DNA of 64,000 bases. Source: Amia ocellicauda. Lineage: Eukaryota > Chordata > Actinopteri > Amiiformes > Amiidae. Below the pieces are notes generated by a model. It was not told the origin of the DNA. It saw only the letters and a list, made by a program, of their open reading frames with translations, and ran no database searches. The stretch covers positions 26,994,798 to 27,058,797 of the forward strand of contig NC_089856.1 in the NCBI RefSeq assembly GCF_036373705.1, in the 5' to 3' direction. Position numbers and translations under genes: made by a program. Of the stretch, positions 38,001-48,959 are shown piece after piece (positions within the stretch are counted from its first letter, which is position 1; each line of letters opens with the position of its first letter).

Positions 38001-40360
38001 GCTATCCAAGTGACTTAATTTGTACACTTTCTTTCAGCAAAACCCCAGTTTCTGACCCCTGTTTTGTTGATAGCTCTAGAGTGGTTGTGGCAGGCTGTGT
38101 AGTTGTTCGCATGCTTGTATTACAGTTGAAACTGAGACGCACTATACCACCAGTGAGGAGATAACCGCTACAGATGTTGTCGACTTCCCAGTTTGCGTCG
38201 ACAATTCCTCAGGAACGTCTTTTTGATTGAAAAAACGTCAACTGAGTGTTATTTGATGTCTGAACACATGATACAGTGCAAAGTTTTTCAGCTGAAGCCA
38301 TTCTGTATGTGGGGAAAGAAGTAATTTGCATGCTCTGTTGCCTATTTTTTCTCTCTCCTGCAGCTTGGAGTGAAAAACTTTGATAACCTGCATCTGTCTC
38401 CCTGGTGCAGGCTGAGCTGGGTCAAGGGCTGCAGCGGCGGCTCTGTCTCCAAGCCCACTGTGCAGGGTATGTATTCTTCATACTTGTTCCCAACAGCTTG
38501 GCATCTCTGTTAACATGGTATGTCTGTTCTTGGTGTTTATACATTGTTTTTTGGCAACTTAAACTGTTGAGGTTAAGAGAGCCAAGAGCAAAGAGATGGG
38601 TATGTGCTGACTGACAGACAAGGGACAGGATATGGGTATGGAGAGGGCTATTGAGCGGTTGAGAGACTTAAGAAGCAAAAAGATATAGAGTGGGGGATGG
38701 ATATTTTCATACAGTGGTGAGTAGAGTGGTAGACAGGTACGCAGTGATAGAGACAAGGTCTCAGAGACTTCCACTAACAGAGGGACAGAGATGGGAGCAA
38801 ATGTAAAGGTACTGCCAGGCAAAACTGCAGCAATAACACTTGGATGCTTAGTGAGCCCCAACAAACCTCTTTAAGTGGAGCTGTTGAGTTTGTGTGAACG
38901 AAGGCTGTTGTGTGTTGATAGTGAAACGGGAGGCAGTGTCCACATCTCCACCTGACCCAGTCAAAGCCACCCTGAGCGAAGATAGCATGGACAAGAAGTC
39001 AAAGGCCATCACTGAGGAGGATCTCCACATCACTGGTGCCAAGGTAAGGGAATTTTCCACTGCTTCACACGACAGGGGGCTCAGAGGCCATATCTTCAGA
39101 CTTCTGTTATCATAGGTTTAAAGTTGACATATTTGTTGTGTGGATCTTGCTTGTGCCAAACACCTCCATCACAAATACAGCAACGGAGCTGAGGAAAGTT
39201 AAGTGAATCTGCCTACAATATGATCAAGTCATGAATGTAACTTCACTAGAATGAATACTAGGAGTGTGAAGCCAGGTTAACGACTTGGCACATTTTCAAG
39301 AATATAACTTCCAGACTCTATCCACTTATTATTTGACACGAGTGTTTTGGGAAAACTGAACAATTGCTGCATATTTTTGCTTTTTTATTCAATTTTTTTC
39401 TATCCGTGAGGGTACCAGAATAGGCCCACATTTGTAGTTGAAGCAGTTGGTTGCCGGCTCACTCACACTTTTTCTCTCTCTGGACTTGTGGATTAATAAT
39501 ACCAAGCTGGAGTGCAGTTCATCTGTTAATTTCCTGCTCTTGCATCCTCCCTCAGGAGCAGGTGAAGGACAGCCCCTGTGAGCCAGACCAGGCCCAGCTT
39601 GCTGCCTCCACTCCCGAAAGCGAGGAGCCCCAGCACTCGCCAGCCAATGAGACTGAGGAGAAGGAGGACAAGCTGGATGCCGAGAGCACTGAACCCGAGG
39701 CTCTCAGACCTGGAGACCAGCACTCGCCAGCCGAGGAGACTGAGGAGAAGAATAAAAATGACCAGGAGTTTCTGCTGGGCTTAGAGTTAATCTGTGCTGG
39801 CATGCAGACACTCCACATTAGTGATGTGGTGCTGGATAAGGTGTGCTGCCGCCTGTTTGTCTACAGGACCCTAGAGTTTTATTTTGTTATTTTTATATAT
39901 AAAACCTTATGCTTGAGTTACCTGCATTGTTCGGATGTTGATATTGGACTGTCTCATTTGTACTTACATAAAATGTTACATGTTTTTTGTCAACTGCTTT
40001 CTAATTGTGATTGTTATTTGAAATGATAAATGTGTGCTATGTATCCACCAAGCAAGCTACTAGACAACAAAATGTTGTTGACTTTCCAGTTTGTGTCGAC
40101 TATTCCTCAGGATCGACTTTTTGATTGAAAACGTCAACTGAGTATTATTTGACGTCTGAATACATGATATAGTGCAACGTTTTTCAGCTGAAGCCATTCT
40201 TATGTGGGGAAAGAACTAATTTACATGCTCTGTTGCCTGTTTTTCTCTCTGCTGCAGCCTGGAGCGATGGACTCCAATAACCTGCATCTGTCTCCCTGGG
40301 GCAGGCTGAGCTGGGTCAAGGGCTGCAGTGGCGACTCTGGCTCCAGGCCCACTGTGCAGG
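35043..40360 (+). repeat. Intragenic tandem duplication, about 2.9-kb unit
   Basis: Copy 1 (about 35.07-36.5 kb) and copy 2 (about 37.83-39.6 kb) match through exons and introns. Exons c and d recur at offsets of 2,904-2,905 bp, and long intron stretches (for example 35,668-35,940 against 38,568-38,845) are nearly the same base for base. Copy 2 has an extra segment of about 165 bp (about 38,091-38,254) absent from copy 1. A partial third copy (about 40,060-40,361) repeats that extra segment and exon c. High intron identity implies a fairly recent event. Confidence 0.85.
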
Positions 40361-40913
40361 GTAGGTAGTTACCACACCAGCTCGGCATCTCTGTTAACAT
40401 GGGTTGTCTGGTCTTTGTGTTTATAAATTGTAGCACATTGATGCATTCATGCAGTGCTTACATATCCCAGTCTCTGCCAGCTGGAGCAGCACCGTGTCAG
40501 TGTATGCATGCTTGTAGCCCCAGTCCTTGAGTCCCAGCCCCCAGACTTAAACGGCTTACGTTCCATTTGTGGATTTTTTGTTTTTTTGGCAACTCCACCG
40601 TTGTGGTGGAGAGAGCCAGGAGCAAAGAGAGAGGTACATGCTGGCTGACAGACTGGGGACACAGTATAGAAGTTAGAATAGAATAGAATAATAGTGCTAA
40701 TGGGCTGGAAATCTTACCAAACCTGTAATCGCAAACTAATTTTTCTTTTCTACCCCCCCTTGACGATGAAGACTTCATTAAGGAGGAGACATTCTACAAA
40801 TGGCGGTTTCATAAAGACCTAGGCTGTCTGGGTCTCCTGAAGCGCAGTAGAGCCAGAGCAGAGCAGGCCAGGAAGAGAGAGCGGTGGACTTGTTTGAAAC
40901 ATGGCTGGCATTA
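35043..40913 (+). CDS. Unrecognised gene with tandemly duplicated exon cassettes
   Basis: Exons with AG/GT borders and mutually consistent phases: b 35043-35153, c 35460-35562, d 36017-36138, e 36442-36886, b' 37830-37900, c' 38364-38466, d' 38922-39043, e' 39556 to about 39838 (donor uncertain), c'' 40258-40360, last exon 40772-40913 with TAG and a polyadenylation signal 21 bp later. Exon b encodes EGWNSVPILGQISK, c encodes NLHLSPWRRLSWVKGC, d encodes VKREAVSTPPPG and KAITEEDLHITEAK, e encodes EQVKESPCEPD plus an acidic 29-residue repeat, and the last encodes FIKEETFYKWRFHKDLG and a basic tail. VKRE-type and IKEE-type motifs fit SUMO acceptor sites. It is probably nuclear and disordered (inference). 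The 5' end was not found. I do not recognise the family. Confidence 0.6.
36529..36876 (+). repeat. In-frame 87-bp coding minisatellite (4 units)
   Basis: Four head-to-tail units of 87 bp start at 36529, 36616, 36703 and 36790, each encoding 29 residues of the form AxETxEKEDKLDAES then xEPEALRPGDQHSP. They are strongly acidic and proline-containing. The copy in exon e' (39,6xx-39,75x) has only one complete unit and a partial one, so the array differs in length between the two cassettes. Confidence 0.9.
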
Positions 40914-40933
40914 GACTAGGGGAGGTGTACATC

Positions 40934-40939
40934 AATAAA
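40934..40939 (+). other. Polyadenylation signal of the tandem-exon gene
   Basis: AATAAA 20 bp after the TAG stop of the last exon, supporting this as a real 3' end. Confidence 0.6.
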
Positions 40940-42707
40940 AATTACAATATCAAAACTTGAAGCATGAATCCTTCTATGGCAACGATGAAAGATGGAGAGG
41001 TAATTAACACTATCATTTATGTATGTATTCTTCTGTGGAGAATGTCTAACCCACAAAATGAAGAAAAAATGGAAAATATTCCTTCAGTGCCTTATTGTAT
41101 CTTTTTGTTTTAACACACATTCTACACATTTCAGGGTGTCTAATAAATCCAAAACAGAAACAAATCAGGACTGCTCTTAATAGTGTGTATGTGATGTTAT
41201 ATATAGATCTATAGATATCTATCTTGATCAGTGGTTCTCAACCTTGGTCCTGGAGGACCCCCTACCCTGCTGTTTTTTCTTCCAACCAAGCTCTCATTTA
41301 CTTAATTGAACACTTAATTGAGCTAATAATTTCCTAAATCAGAGCTTTTAAATTACTTTTAACAGTAAGGGTTTTAAGTTCAATATACAATGGTATAAGG
41401 AGAATATCTTACTAAGGAAACAACTTTTTTATCAGTTATACAATTTAGTGGGTTTCCAGCCAGCTGCACATGCTGTGATTGAGGGCTGAGCAGGGGGCAT
41501 CTGCCACTTTTTGAGGGGGGAAGTCCAGAGGCAACTAACCTTGAGAAGAAGTATTAGGATAAAAGTGGAGGCTAGCGCTCCTGTCAATTTTCAGTGCTTT
41601 TAAAATATACAAATGCAGTACATCCCCTCCGACTAACATATGTGACACTGGTATGGATGGATATAAGACTACAGCTGTGATAAGATTACCTATTTCATGG
41701 TCTGTACAAACCAGACATATATACAGGTCTTAACATAAAGGGAATTGGTAGGCCCAACAGAGTTCAGGTATTTTGGGTAGAACTTAGTTATTATGCTTTT
41801 AGGTCACGGAGAAGAATTACCTCAAGCTAATTACACTGTAGTCCACCTTAAAATGTGTACAATTCCACAGATGCATTTACCTGTGAAAACATTCTTTCCT
41901 GAGATCTCTTGACACTGTAATCGACTCCAGACATTGCGTTGTGAAGCCACAGGGTTCCATGCCTATAAAAAAAAACAAAAAAACACAAACCTAACAAAAT
42001 CTCTTTCCCAATCTGAAAACATTAATTGTTTTGGTGTATATCGGTGATGTGGTATTAAATATACATTATTCTCAGACAAGAGTGGGATCAGTCAGTTGTC
42101 AAAGTAAAAAAAGTGTCTCATAGTTTATGTAATCCTACATGTATTTACAGAATTAAGAATAAAAAGAATAGAACAAATTGTTTCTTATGCATCAACATGT
42201 ACTGTATATTATCCTTCTGAAATAAAGATGATTGGGATATTGTTCCGAGCAGATGGGAATTGTATGGCTATTTAAATGATAAATAATGGATGTTCTACAG
42301 TACATCAAGAGTGCAGCACACTTTCAAACTGTTTTTTTTTTTTTTTTTTTTTAAATAAGAGAGCCAAGATGGAAAGATGAAGTAGCTGCAACATTCACAA
42401 TCTTTTCACATCTTGTCTTAATAATAATAACATACACTTTTGGTTAATATATGTTCAAGTTTAAATTGTGCAATGTTTCATAATAACTAGGAAAACAATG
42501 GTAATTAACAATTGTGGGTCGACTGATCTGTACACTAAGCATTATTTTGTCACTACTCTGGTTATCACATTTCTAACTACAACTATGTGTATTTACCTGC
42601 CAGGACCACATAAATGAGCACCAATTTTAAAAATAAATGCTGAGAGAATGACCCCTTTCATGGTGAAAGCATAATAACAACAAAGCAATCCCTTGAGTGT
42701 ATATATA
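40940..42707. other. Intergenic DNA with repeat fragments
   Basis: No exon recognised. It contains one hAT-like MITE end (41227) and a T-run (42333-42351). Otherwise AT-rich unique-looking sequence. Confidence 0.5.
41227..41345 (+). mobile_element. hAT-like MITE fragment
   Basis: It starts cagtggttctcaaccttggt followed by cctggaggaccccct, a motif set common at the ends of non-autonomous hAT elements in fishes (recalled, not searched). The opposite inverted end was not found, so it is a fragment. Confidence 0.5.
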
Positions 42708-43928
42708 CACTCACCTAAAGGATTATTAGGAACACCTGTTCAATTTCTCATTAATGCAATTATCTAACCAACCAATCACATGGCAGTTGCTTCAATGCAT
42801 TTAGGGGTGTGGTCCTGGTCAAGACAATCTCCTGAACTCCAAACTGAATGTCTGAATGGGAAAGAAAGGTGATTTAAGCAATTTTGTGCGTGGCATGGTT
42901 GTTGGTGCCAGACGGGCCGGTCTGAGTATTTCACAATCTGCTCACTTACTGGGATTTTCACGCACAACCATTTCTAGGGTTTACAAAGAATGGTGTGAAA
43001 AGGGAAAAACATCCAGTATGCGGCAGTCCTGTGGGCGAAAATGCCTTGTTGATGCTAGAGGTCAGAGGAGAATGGGCCGACTGATTCAAGCTGATAGAGG
43101 AGCAACTTTGACTGAAATAACCACTCGTTACAACCGAGGTATGCAGCAAAGCATTTGTGAAGCCACAACACGTACAACCTTGAGGCGGATGGGCTACAAC
43201 AGCAGAAGACCCCACCGGGTACCACTCATCTCCACTACAAATAGGAAAAAGAGGCTACAATTTGCACAAGCTCACCAAAATTGGACAGTTGAAGACTGGA
43301 AAAATGTTGCCTGGTCTGATGAGTCTCGATTTCTGTTGAGACATTCAGATGGTAGAGTCAGAATTTGGCGTAAACAGAATGAGAACATGGATCCATCATG
43401 CCTTGTTACCACTGTGCAGGCTGGTGGTGGTGGTGTAATGGTGTGGGGGATGTTTTCTTGGCACACTTTAGGCCCCTTAGTGCCAATTGGGCATCGTTTA
43501 AATGCCACGGCCTACCTGAGCATTGTTTCTGACCATGTCCATCCCTTTATGACCACCATGTACCCATCCTCTGATGGCTACTTCCAGCAGGATAATGCAC
43601 CATGTCACAAAGGTCGAATCATTTCAAATTGGTTTCTTGAACATGACAATGCGTTCACTGTACTAAACTGGCCCCCACAGTCACCAGATCTCAACCCAAT
43701 AGAGCATCTTTGGGATGTGGTGGAACGGGAGCTTCGTGCCCTGGATGTGCATCCCACAAATCTCCATCAACTGCAAGATGCTATCCTATCAATATGGGCC
43801 AACATTTCTAAAGAATGCTTTCAGCACCTTGTTGAATCAATGCCACGTAGAATTAAGGCAGTTCTGAAGGCAAAAGGGGGTCAAACACAGTATTAGTATG
43901 GTGTTCCTAATAATCCTTTAGGTGAGTG
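42708..43928 (+). mobile_element. Intact Tc1/mariner transposon, DD36E type
   Basis: A 1,221-bp element has perfect 29-bp terminal inverted repeats (42708-42736 and 43900-43928, beginning cactcacctaaaggattatt), flanked on both sides by a TA duplication (42706-42707 and 43929-43930). The single ORF inside is uninterrupted. Size, short TIRs and the DD36E spacing fit the Incomer group of Tc1/mariner elements (family knowledge). Confidence 0.95.
42856..43896 (+). CDS. Full-length Tc1/mariner transposase (DD36E)
   Basis: 346 aa from ATG to TAG with no break. It would cut and paste the surrounding element by DDE chemistry. The N-terminal part has helix-turn-helix features (GLSISQSAHLLGFSRTTISR, about residues 22-41) and a second basic region. 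Catalytic residues are visible: D155 in VAWSDESRF, D246 in FQQDNAPCHK and E283 in SPDLNPIEHLWD. The D246-E283 gap is 36 residues, so this is DD36E, not the DD34E of classical Tc1. Length is normal for the family. The only transposase in this window with start, catalytic triad and stop all in place together with perfect TIRs. Not involved with neighbouring genes. Confidence 0.95.
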   Translation: MGKKGDLSNFVRGMVVGARRAGLSISQSAHLLGFSRTTISRVYKEWCEKGKTSSMRQSCGRKCLVDARGQRRMGRLIQADRGATLTEITTRYNRGMQQSICEATTRTTLRRMGYNSRRPHRVPLISTTNRKKRLQFAQAHQNWTVEDWKNVAWSDESRFLLRHSDGRVRIWRKQNENMDPSCLVTTVQAGGGGVMVWGMFSWHTLGPLVPIGHRLNATAYLSIVSDHVHPFMTTMYPSSDGYFQQDNAPCHKGRIISNWFLEHDNAFTVLNWPPQSPDLNPIEHLWDVVERELRALDVHPTNLHQLQDAILSIWANISKECFQHLVESMPRRIKAVLKAKGGQTQY

Positions 43929-43930
43929 TA

Positions 43931-44689
43931 TATCAGTACGTAAATAAAAACCTACAAATCAACACTATACTATATGAATGTGCACTAAACACTGTCATCC
44001 TGCAAAACGTCAGTGGACGGTAGGACATGTAAAATCAGCGCTCATAAGTAATAATTAATCCATATATTATTATTTTTTGTCATAAAGTAACTTTAGTAGT
44101 TTAGACAAACAATATGCATGTGCAGTGTTCTTATTTTTTGATGTTAAGATTTAATTGACACATTTTTGATGACATCTAAGCAGTTTTGACAATGGAAATG
44201 CAAGGACAGCAAAATTATCTTCCTTTATCAATAGGGGAAAAAGTATATAAACAAAATTGATATTTATTCAGATACGTTACATTTCTAAATTATGTATTGA
44301 ATTTTTTATATTGAAACTGAAGCTTGCAAGTAACAAACACACACACAAAAAAATGTTTTTGTAATTAGAAGGCAGATATTAATTTCTGGACCACACATTT
44401 TTCTTCTGCTGGGTAAATATTTGCTTGAGCACAGCTGGTATAAAACACACACACACACACATATATAAATGGAAATACTATTTTGTTTTTTCTTCTGAAA
44501 AGGTTCCTGAAATGTTAATTCTTGTTGTTTGACTAGTTTCAGACCAGTCTTAGCATTGCTCATTTTGTTTTAAGTTTGCCTAAATTGAAGTTAGCATTGT
44601 CTGTAGTTTGCCTAAATTGAAGTCAATTCAGTTCAGCTGCTGAGTTGGTGAAAGTAAACATGTTTTTTTTGTCTAGGACTAGCAGGGAT
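43931..44689. other. Intergenic DNA
   Basis: AT-rich, with CA tracts at 44336-44347 and 44446-44461. No gene recognised. It separates the DD36E transposon from the CR1-like LINE. Confidence 0.5.
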
Positions 44690-47265
44690 TCTGTTGCAGG
44701 AGGAGCCAGGTGTGGCTAGTTAGGTGTGATTTGGGGGTAGGTAGACAAAAGCTACTTAAAGCAGCTGTTGAGAAACAGGAACCAAGGGACTTTTAAAAAC
44801 AAAAAACAAACTAACATTTAGAAGCATGTGGCCACTACAGAGTCAGGTTTGCAGAATGATTGCCTTCCTGGATGAACTCATCCAAGAAGGTTTCATTTGT
44901 GAACGTTGTCAACAGGTTGAAATCCTAGAGATCAAGGTTCGTGATCTTGAGGCTCAGCTTGTTGATTTGCGCTGTATTAGGGATATAGAAGAATTGGTCA
45001 ATCAGCCCATGAGAGAGATGGTGTGCACGCCAAAACCTAGGAGAGTTGAGACCTCAGAGCAGGACAGCGTAGAGAACTGCTGGGTTACAGTAGGTCGTAA
45101 CCGCAGAACAGGGCGTGCACAACCCCTAGAGACACCCCAAGAGCTAGAATTGCCCAACAGGTTCCAACTGCTGGACACTGAGTTGGACAGTGACAGCTCA
45201 GAGGGTGAGGGGGGGGGGAAGTTGAGCACCAGAGCACCAGAGCACCATGGTGCCCACTCCCCCACAGAAGAGGGAGGTAGTTATAGTAGGAGACTCAACT
45301 CTTAGAGGTGTAGATCACACAGTGTGTTCTAGTGATAAGGAGACCTGCATGGTATCTTGCCTGCCTGGTGCTCAGGTTGCAGATCTCCCTAAACTAGTAG
45401 ACGGGCTACTGGCCAAAGCTGGGACTGGTCATGGTCCACATTGGAACCAATGACATAGGAAAAGGTAGGACAGAGGTTCTGCAAGACAAAGTTTTCTCCA
45501 AAATACTTCTGGTACCATGTGCCAGGCCAGGGAGACAGGCAGAGATTAGAAAGTTTAACACGTGGTTGAAATCTTGGTGTAGGGAAGAGGGGTTTAGGTT
45601 TATGGAGCATGGGACCTGTACAAACTGGATGGTCTACATCTAAACAGATGGGGGGCTAATGCATTGAGAGAGCGTACCCAAACATAGACTGGGAAAGCCC
45701 GGTTGGGACTACAGTCCAGTCAAATCCTAAGAGAGATCAGGATAAATGAGGAGGAGGTAATAAAAGGACTAGCAGAATTGAAAACAAACAAATCACCTGG
45801 GCCAGATGGTATATTTCCAAAAGTACTTAAAGAAATTAGGGAAATTATTTATAGGCCGCTAAGTCAAATATTCCAAATGACACTTAGAACAGGGGATGTG
45901 CCAACTGACTGGAAGACAGTAAATGTCATACCAATCCACAAGAAAGGGGACAAAACTGAGCCAGGAAATTACAGACCAATCAGTCTCACCTGCATCACCT
46001 GTAAAATGTTGGAAAAAATGATTAGACAGAAAATAGGGGAGCATTTTAATGAAAACCATATTCTTGGAGATAGTCAACATGGGTTTAGATGAGGCAGATA
46101 ATGTCTTACTAATTTATTAGAATTTTTTGAACATGCAACTGCAGCTGTAGATTATGTGAAAGCATATGATATGATATACTTAGATTTTCAGAAAGCTTTT
46201 GATAAGGTTCCACACCAAAGACTGATCCTCAAATTGGATGCTGTAGGCATTCAGGGTAATGTAAGTAGATGGATTATGAACTGGTTGATGTATAGGAAAT
46301 AGAGGGTGTCGATTAGAGGAGTTGCTTCTAACTGGAGTGAGGTTGTTAGTGGAGTTCCACAGGGATCAGTATTAAGTCCTTTGCTTTTTCTAATCTATAT
46401 TAATGATCTGGACTCAGCAGATACAATCTCGGCAGCACAGGTTATTCAAAGGCACTTCGATAACATTCAGTTGTGGGCCGACACCTGGCAGATGAAATTC
46501 AAATGTGGACAAGTTCAAGGTTATACATGCAGGTAACAAAAATGTCCACTATAATTACACTATGGGAGGAATAGAACTAGATGAAGTATCGCATGAGAAA
46601 GACCTAGGAGTCTATGTGGACTCCTCACTTTCTCCATCCAAACAGTGTGGGGAAGCAATAAAAAAGGCAAACAGAATGCCTGGGTATATTGTCAAAAGTG
46701 TAGAATTTAAAACATGGGAAGTAATGTTAAGACTGTACAATGCACTAGTTAGACCTCATCTGGAATACTGTGTACAGTTCTGGGCACCACACTTCAAGAA
46801 GGATATTGCTGCTCTAGAGGCAGTTCAGAGGAGAGCAACCAGACTTATTCCAGGTCTGAAGGGAATGTCCTACTCATAGAGACCGAGGGAACTGAACCTT
46901 TTCACCCTGGAACAGAGGAGACTATGTGGGGACTTGATCCAAGTCTTCAAAATCATGAAGGGCATCGACCACATCAAACCAGAGGAGCTTTTCCAGATCA
47001 GCAGGGACACACGCACCCGGGGACACAAATGGAAATTGGGCTACAAGGCATTCAAAATGGAAAACGGGAGACGCTTCTTTACACAGAGAGTAGTCACAAT
47101 CTGGAAGAAACTCCCCAGCAATGTGGTAGATGCTGAAAATTTGGGAACATTTAAAAATAGACTGGATAGGATCCTTGGATCACTTAGTTATTAATGGACA
47201 CCAAACGAGCATGATGAGTTGAATGGCCTCCTCTCATTTGTAAACTTTATTATGTTCTTATTGTG
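44690..47265 (+). mobile_element. CR1-like non-LTR retrotransposon, internally deleted
   Basis: About 2.6 kb in LINE order: a 5' UTR-like segment, a first ORF with SGNH-esterase signature, reverse-transcriptase blocks and a 3' tail ending near ttattatgttcttattgtga. The endonuclease of ORF2 is absent. The 3' tail recurs at 33,375 (+) and 48,960-49,215 (-), so it is a family with several copies in this window. Target-site duplication not identified. Confidence 0.85.
44826..47194 (+). pseudogene. CR1-like ORF1/ORF2 remnants (esterase and reverse transcriptase)
   Basis: ORF1 starts at ATG 44826 (159 codons) with a coiled-coil-like segment (VEILEIKVRDLEAQLVDL). In other frames follow VVIVGDSTLRGVD (catalytic-serine block of SGNH hydrolases) and MVHIGTNDIGKG (the GTND block), as in CR1 ORF1. 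From 45703 RT blocks appear: KSPGPDGIFPKVLKEI, NVIPIHKKGDKTEPGNYRPI, QHGFR, then a stop, YLDFQKAFDKVPH, a stop, and GVPQGSVLSPLLFLIYINDL. The FADD active-site block that should follow is missing, because INDLDSADTISAAQ passes straight into VIQRHFDNIQLWADTWQ. The thumb-like LGVYVDSSLSPSKQCG and C-terminal HKWKLGYKAFKMENGRRFFT remain. Inactive. Confidence 0.85.
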
Positions 47266-48008
47266 AATAATAATCACACATATCCTCCACTTGCTGTGCT
47301 TGTGCTTGACAAGCTACTTGACTATATTTGATCTTAACATTGATAGAGACCAAATTCAATCTTCAACCCAGTCAACAATGGAATATTAAAAACATAATAG
47401 ATTTTTGGCTGTTTTTCAGGAAGATAATTCAAATTGTAATTTCTGATTTGTGTGTTGGTCAAAGATTTAGAGTAGTCCAGGGCTAAATCCACACCCAAAC
47501 TTATACCACTTTAATACACATCCATTCTTTTCACCCCACAGGGTTTTAATTTATAGATGAGCATGTGAAGTGTCACGATTTGTCATTTAATATTAGATTA
47601 CTGACTAGATGTCCAAGGTGTTGGTTAGCCTATTAATATTATGTCATGTATGCAAATTGATTTATTCAGGTAATCAATTGTGATGGGAATACATTGCAGA
47701 AATAGTATGAATGCCACAAGTAATGATTAAATATCCTCAGGATCAATCATGTATAAATCTGTTGAATGAGCAACCTAAGTCACACTTTCTTAGCCCACAT
47801 GTGGAATTATTAAAGTGGAACTCTCCATGGCATATTTAATTAATTTAGGCAGAACACTGGTCATTTAAGTTTCAGGCCATAGTGTTTATACATTGAAAAA
47901 TGATGCAAGGAGACAGACAGCTCCACGGCAGGGTTGTCAGTTATAAACCGCGGAATTGGGCTTGTCCAACCACACAGCTGCTTATAATTTAGTTTTGCCA
48001 CTTGTTGG
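47266..48008. other. Intergenic DNA
   Basis: AT-rich, no feature recognised between the LINE and the LTR-like segment. Confidence 0.45.
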
Positions 48009-48420
48009 TGTCACAGTTCTAAACACATCCCCAACTCTCCATTAGATGTCGCCATTACCCTTCTTTCCCAGTCACCTCTCCCAGTTCCCTTCATTCATCA
48101 TTCAATCACATTCCTGAAACCCATGTGCACTTCACAGTGCATGTCCATAATCACCCTCTGCTCCCATTCACCCTGCACCTCCCAACCTGGTTTTCTGTAC
48201 CACTTATAAACCACTCACTAACGCCCAGCAATTGCAAAGTTTTGTCAGTCTGTACTACATTTCAGAGCATTACTCTCCATGTCTTAATGCCTTGTTCCCT
48301 CGATTCCTTGCCTGACCTCCCAACCATGACTTTGGACTTTCCTCTTGACTTTGTTTGCCTGATCGCCCGACCCTTGCCTGTCTGACCTCCTCTACCACGA
48401 ACCGCAACTGGGTCCCCTCT
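48009..48420 (+). mobile_element. LTR-like fragment related to the solo LTR at 60.6 kb
   Basis: It begins TGTCACAG and is C/T-rich. It shares the order of motifs catgtgcactt, gcctgacctcc and tgggtcccctctt-like with the solo LTR at 60572-62634. The 3' end is not clear and no duplication was found, so it is a truncated or diverged relative. The frame in it (LHVLMPCSLDSLP) is not a gene. Confidence 0.45.
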
Positions 48421-48955
48421 TGGTATATTTTGGGCTTATTTTAAGCCATTATCGATTATTGAAAATGAGCAAAGGTGTCACAAAACATTTCCATATGATC
48501 TGTGCTTGCAACTTGAATGTTGTACAAATATGCTAGTTAAAGTGTTCTGCACGTAAACCATAAAATGCATGATTTAGATTGCACATCATATAGGCCTACC
48601 TTAGTTGCTTTGCAATACCATTGATTGACTTTAATACCAGTCAATCAGCATTCCCCACTCTCTTGGATTTTTAACCAGTCACCCGACACATTAACAGAAC
48701 TAGCAACAGAGAAGTAATAATAATTTATTGAGCTACCAAGGGAGTTGGTTGCTGGGAGGGGGGAGTTTCTCTGTAGCTGCTGCTTGCATTTTAAGAAACT
48801 CTGCATATCTACTTTCAGGTGATTTTTCAAGGTTGATGTGTTGAAATAGTTTCCCAAGCTACCTTCTGCTACTTCAGTGGAACATGCGTCACAAATGGCA
48901 ATTCTGTTGTCCTGGGGCCGGTTGCATAAAATAGACCAAGTCATTGTCTTAGTAT
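48421..48955. other. Short stretch with possible hAT-like coding trace
   Basis: A minus-strand frame at 48645-48995 contains RIAICDACSTEVAEGSLGNY and NTSTLKNHLKV, which resembles a BED-type zinc finger (CxxC ... HLxxxH). It is too short and lacks the catalytic part, so it can only be noted as a possible hAT/ZBED relic. Confidence 0.35.
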
Positions 48956-48959
48956 AAGA

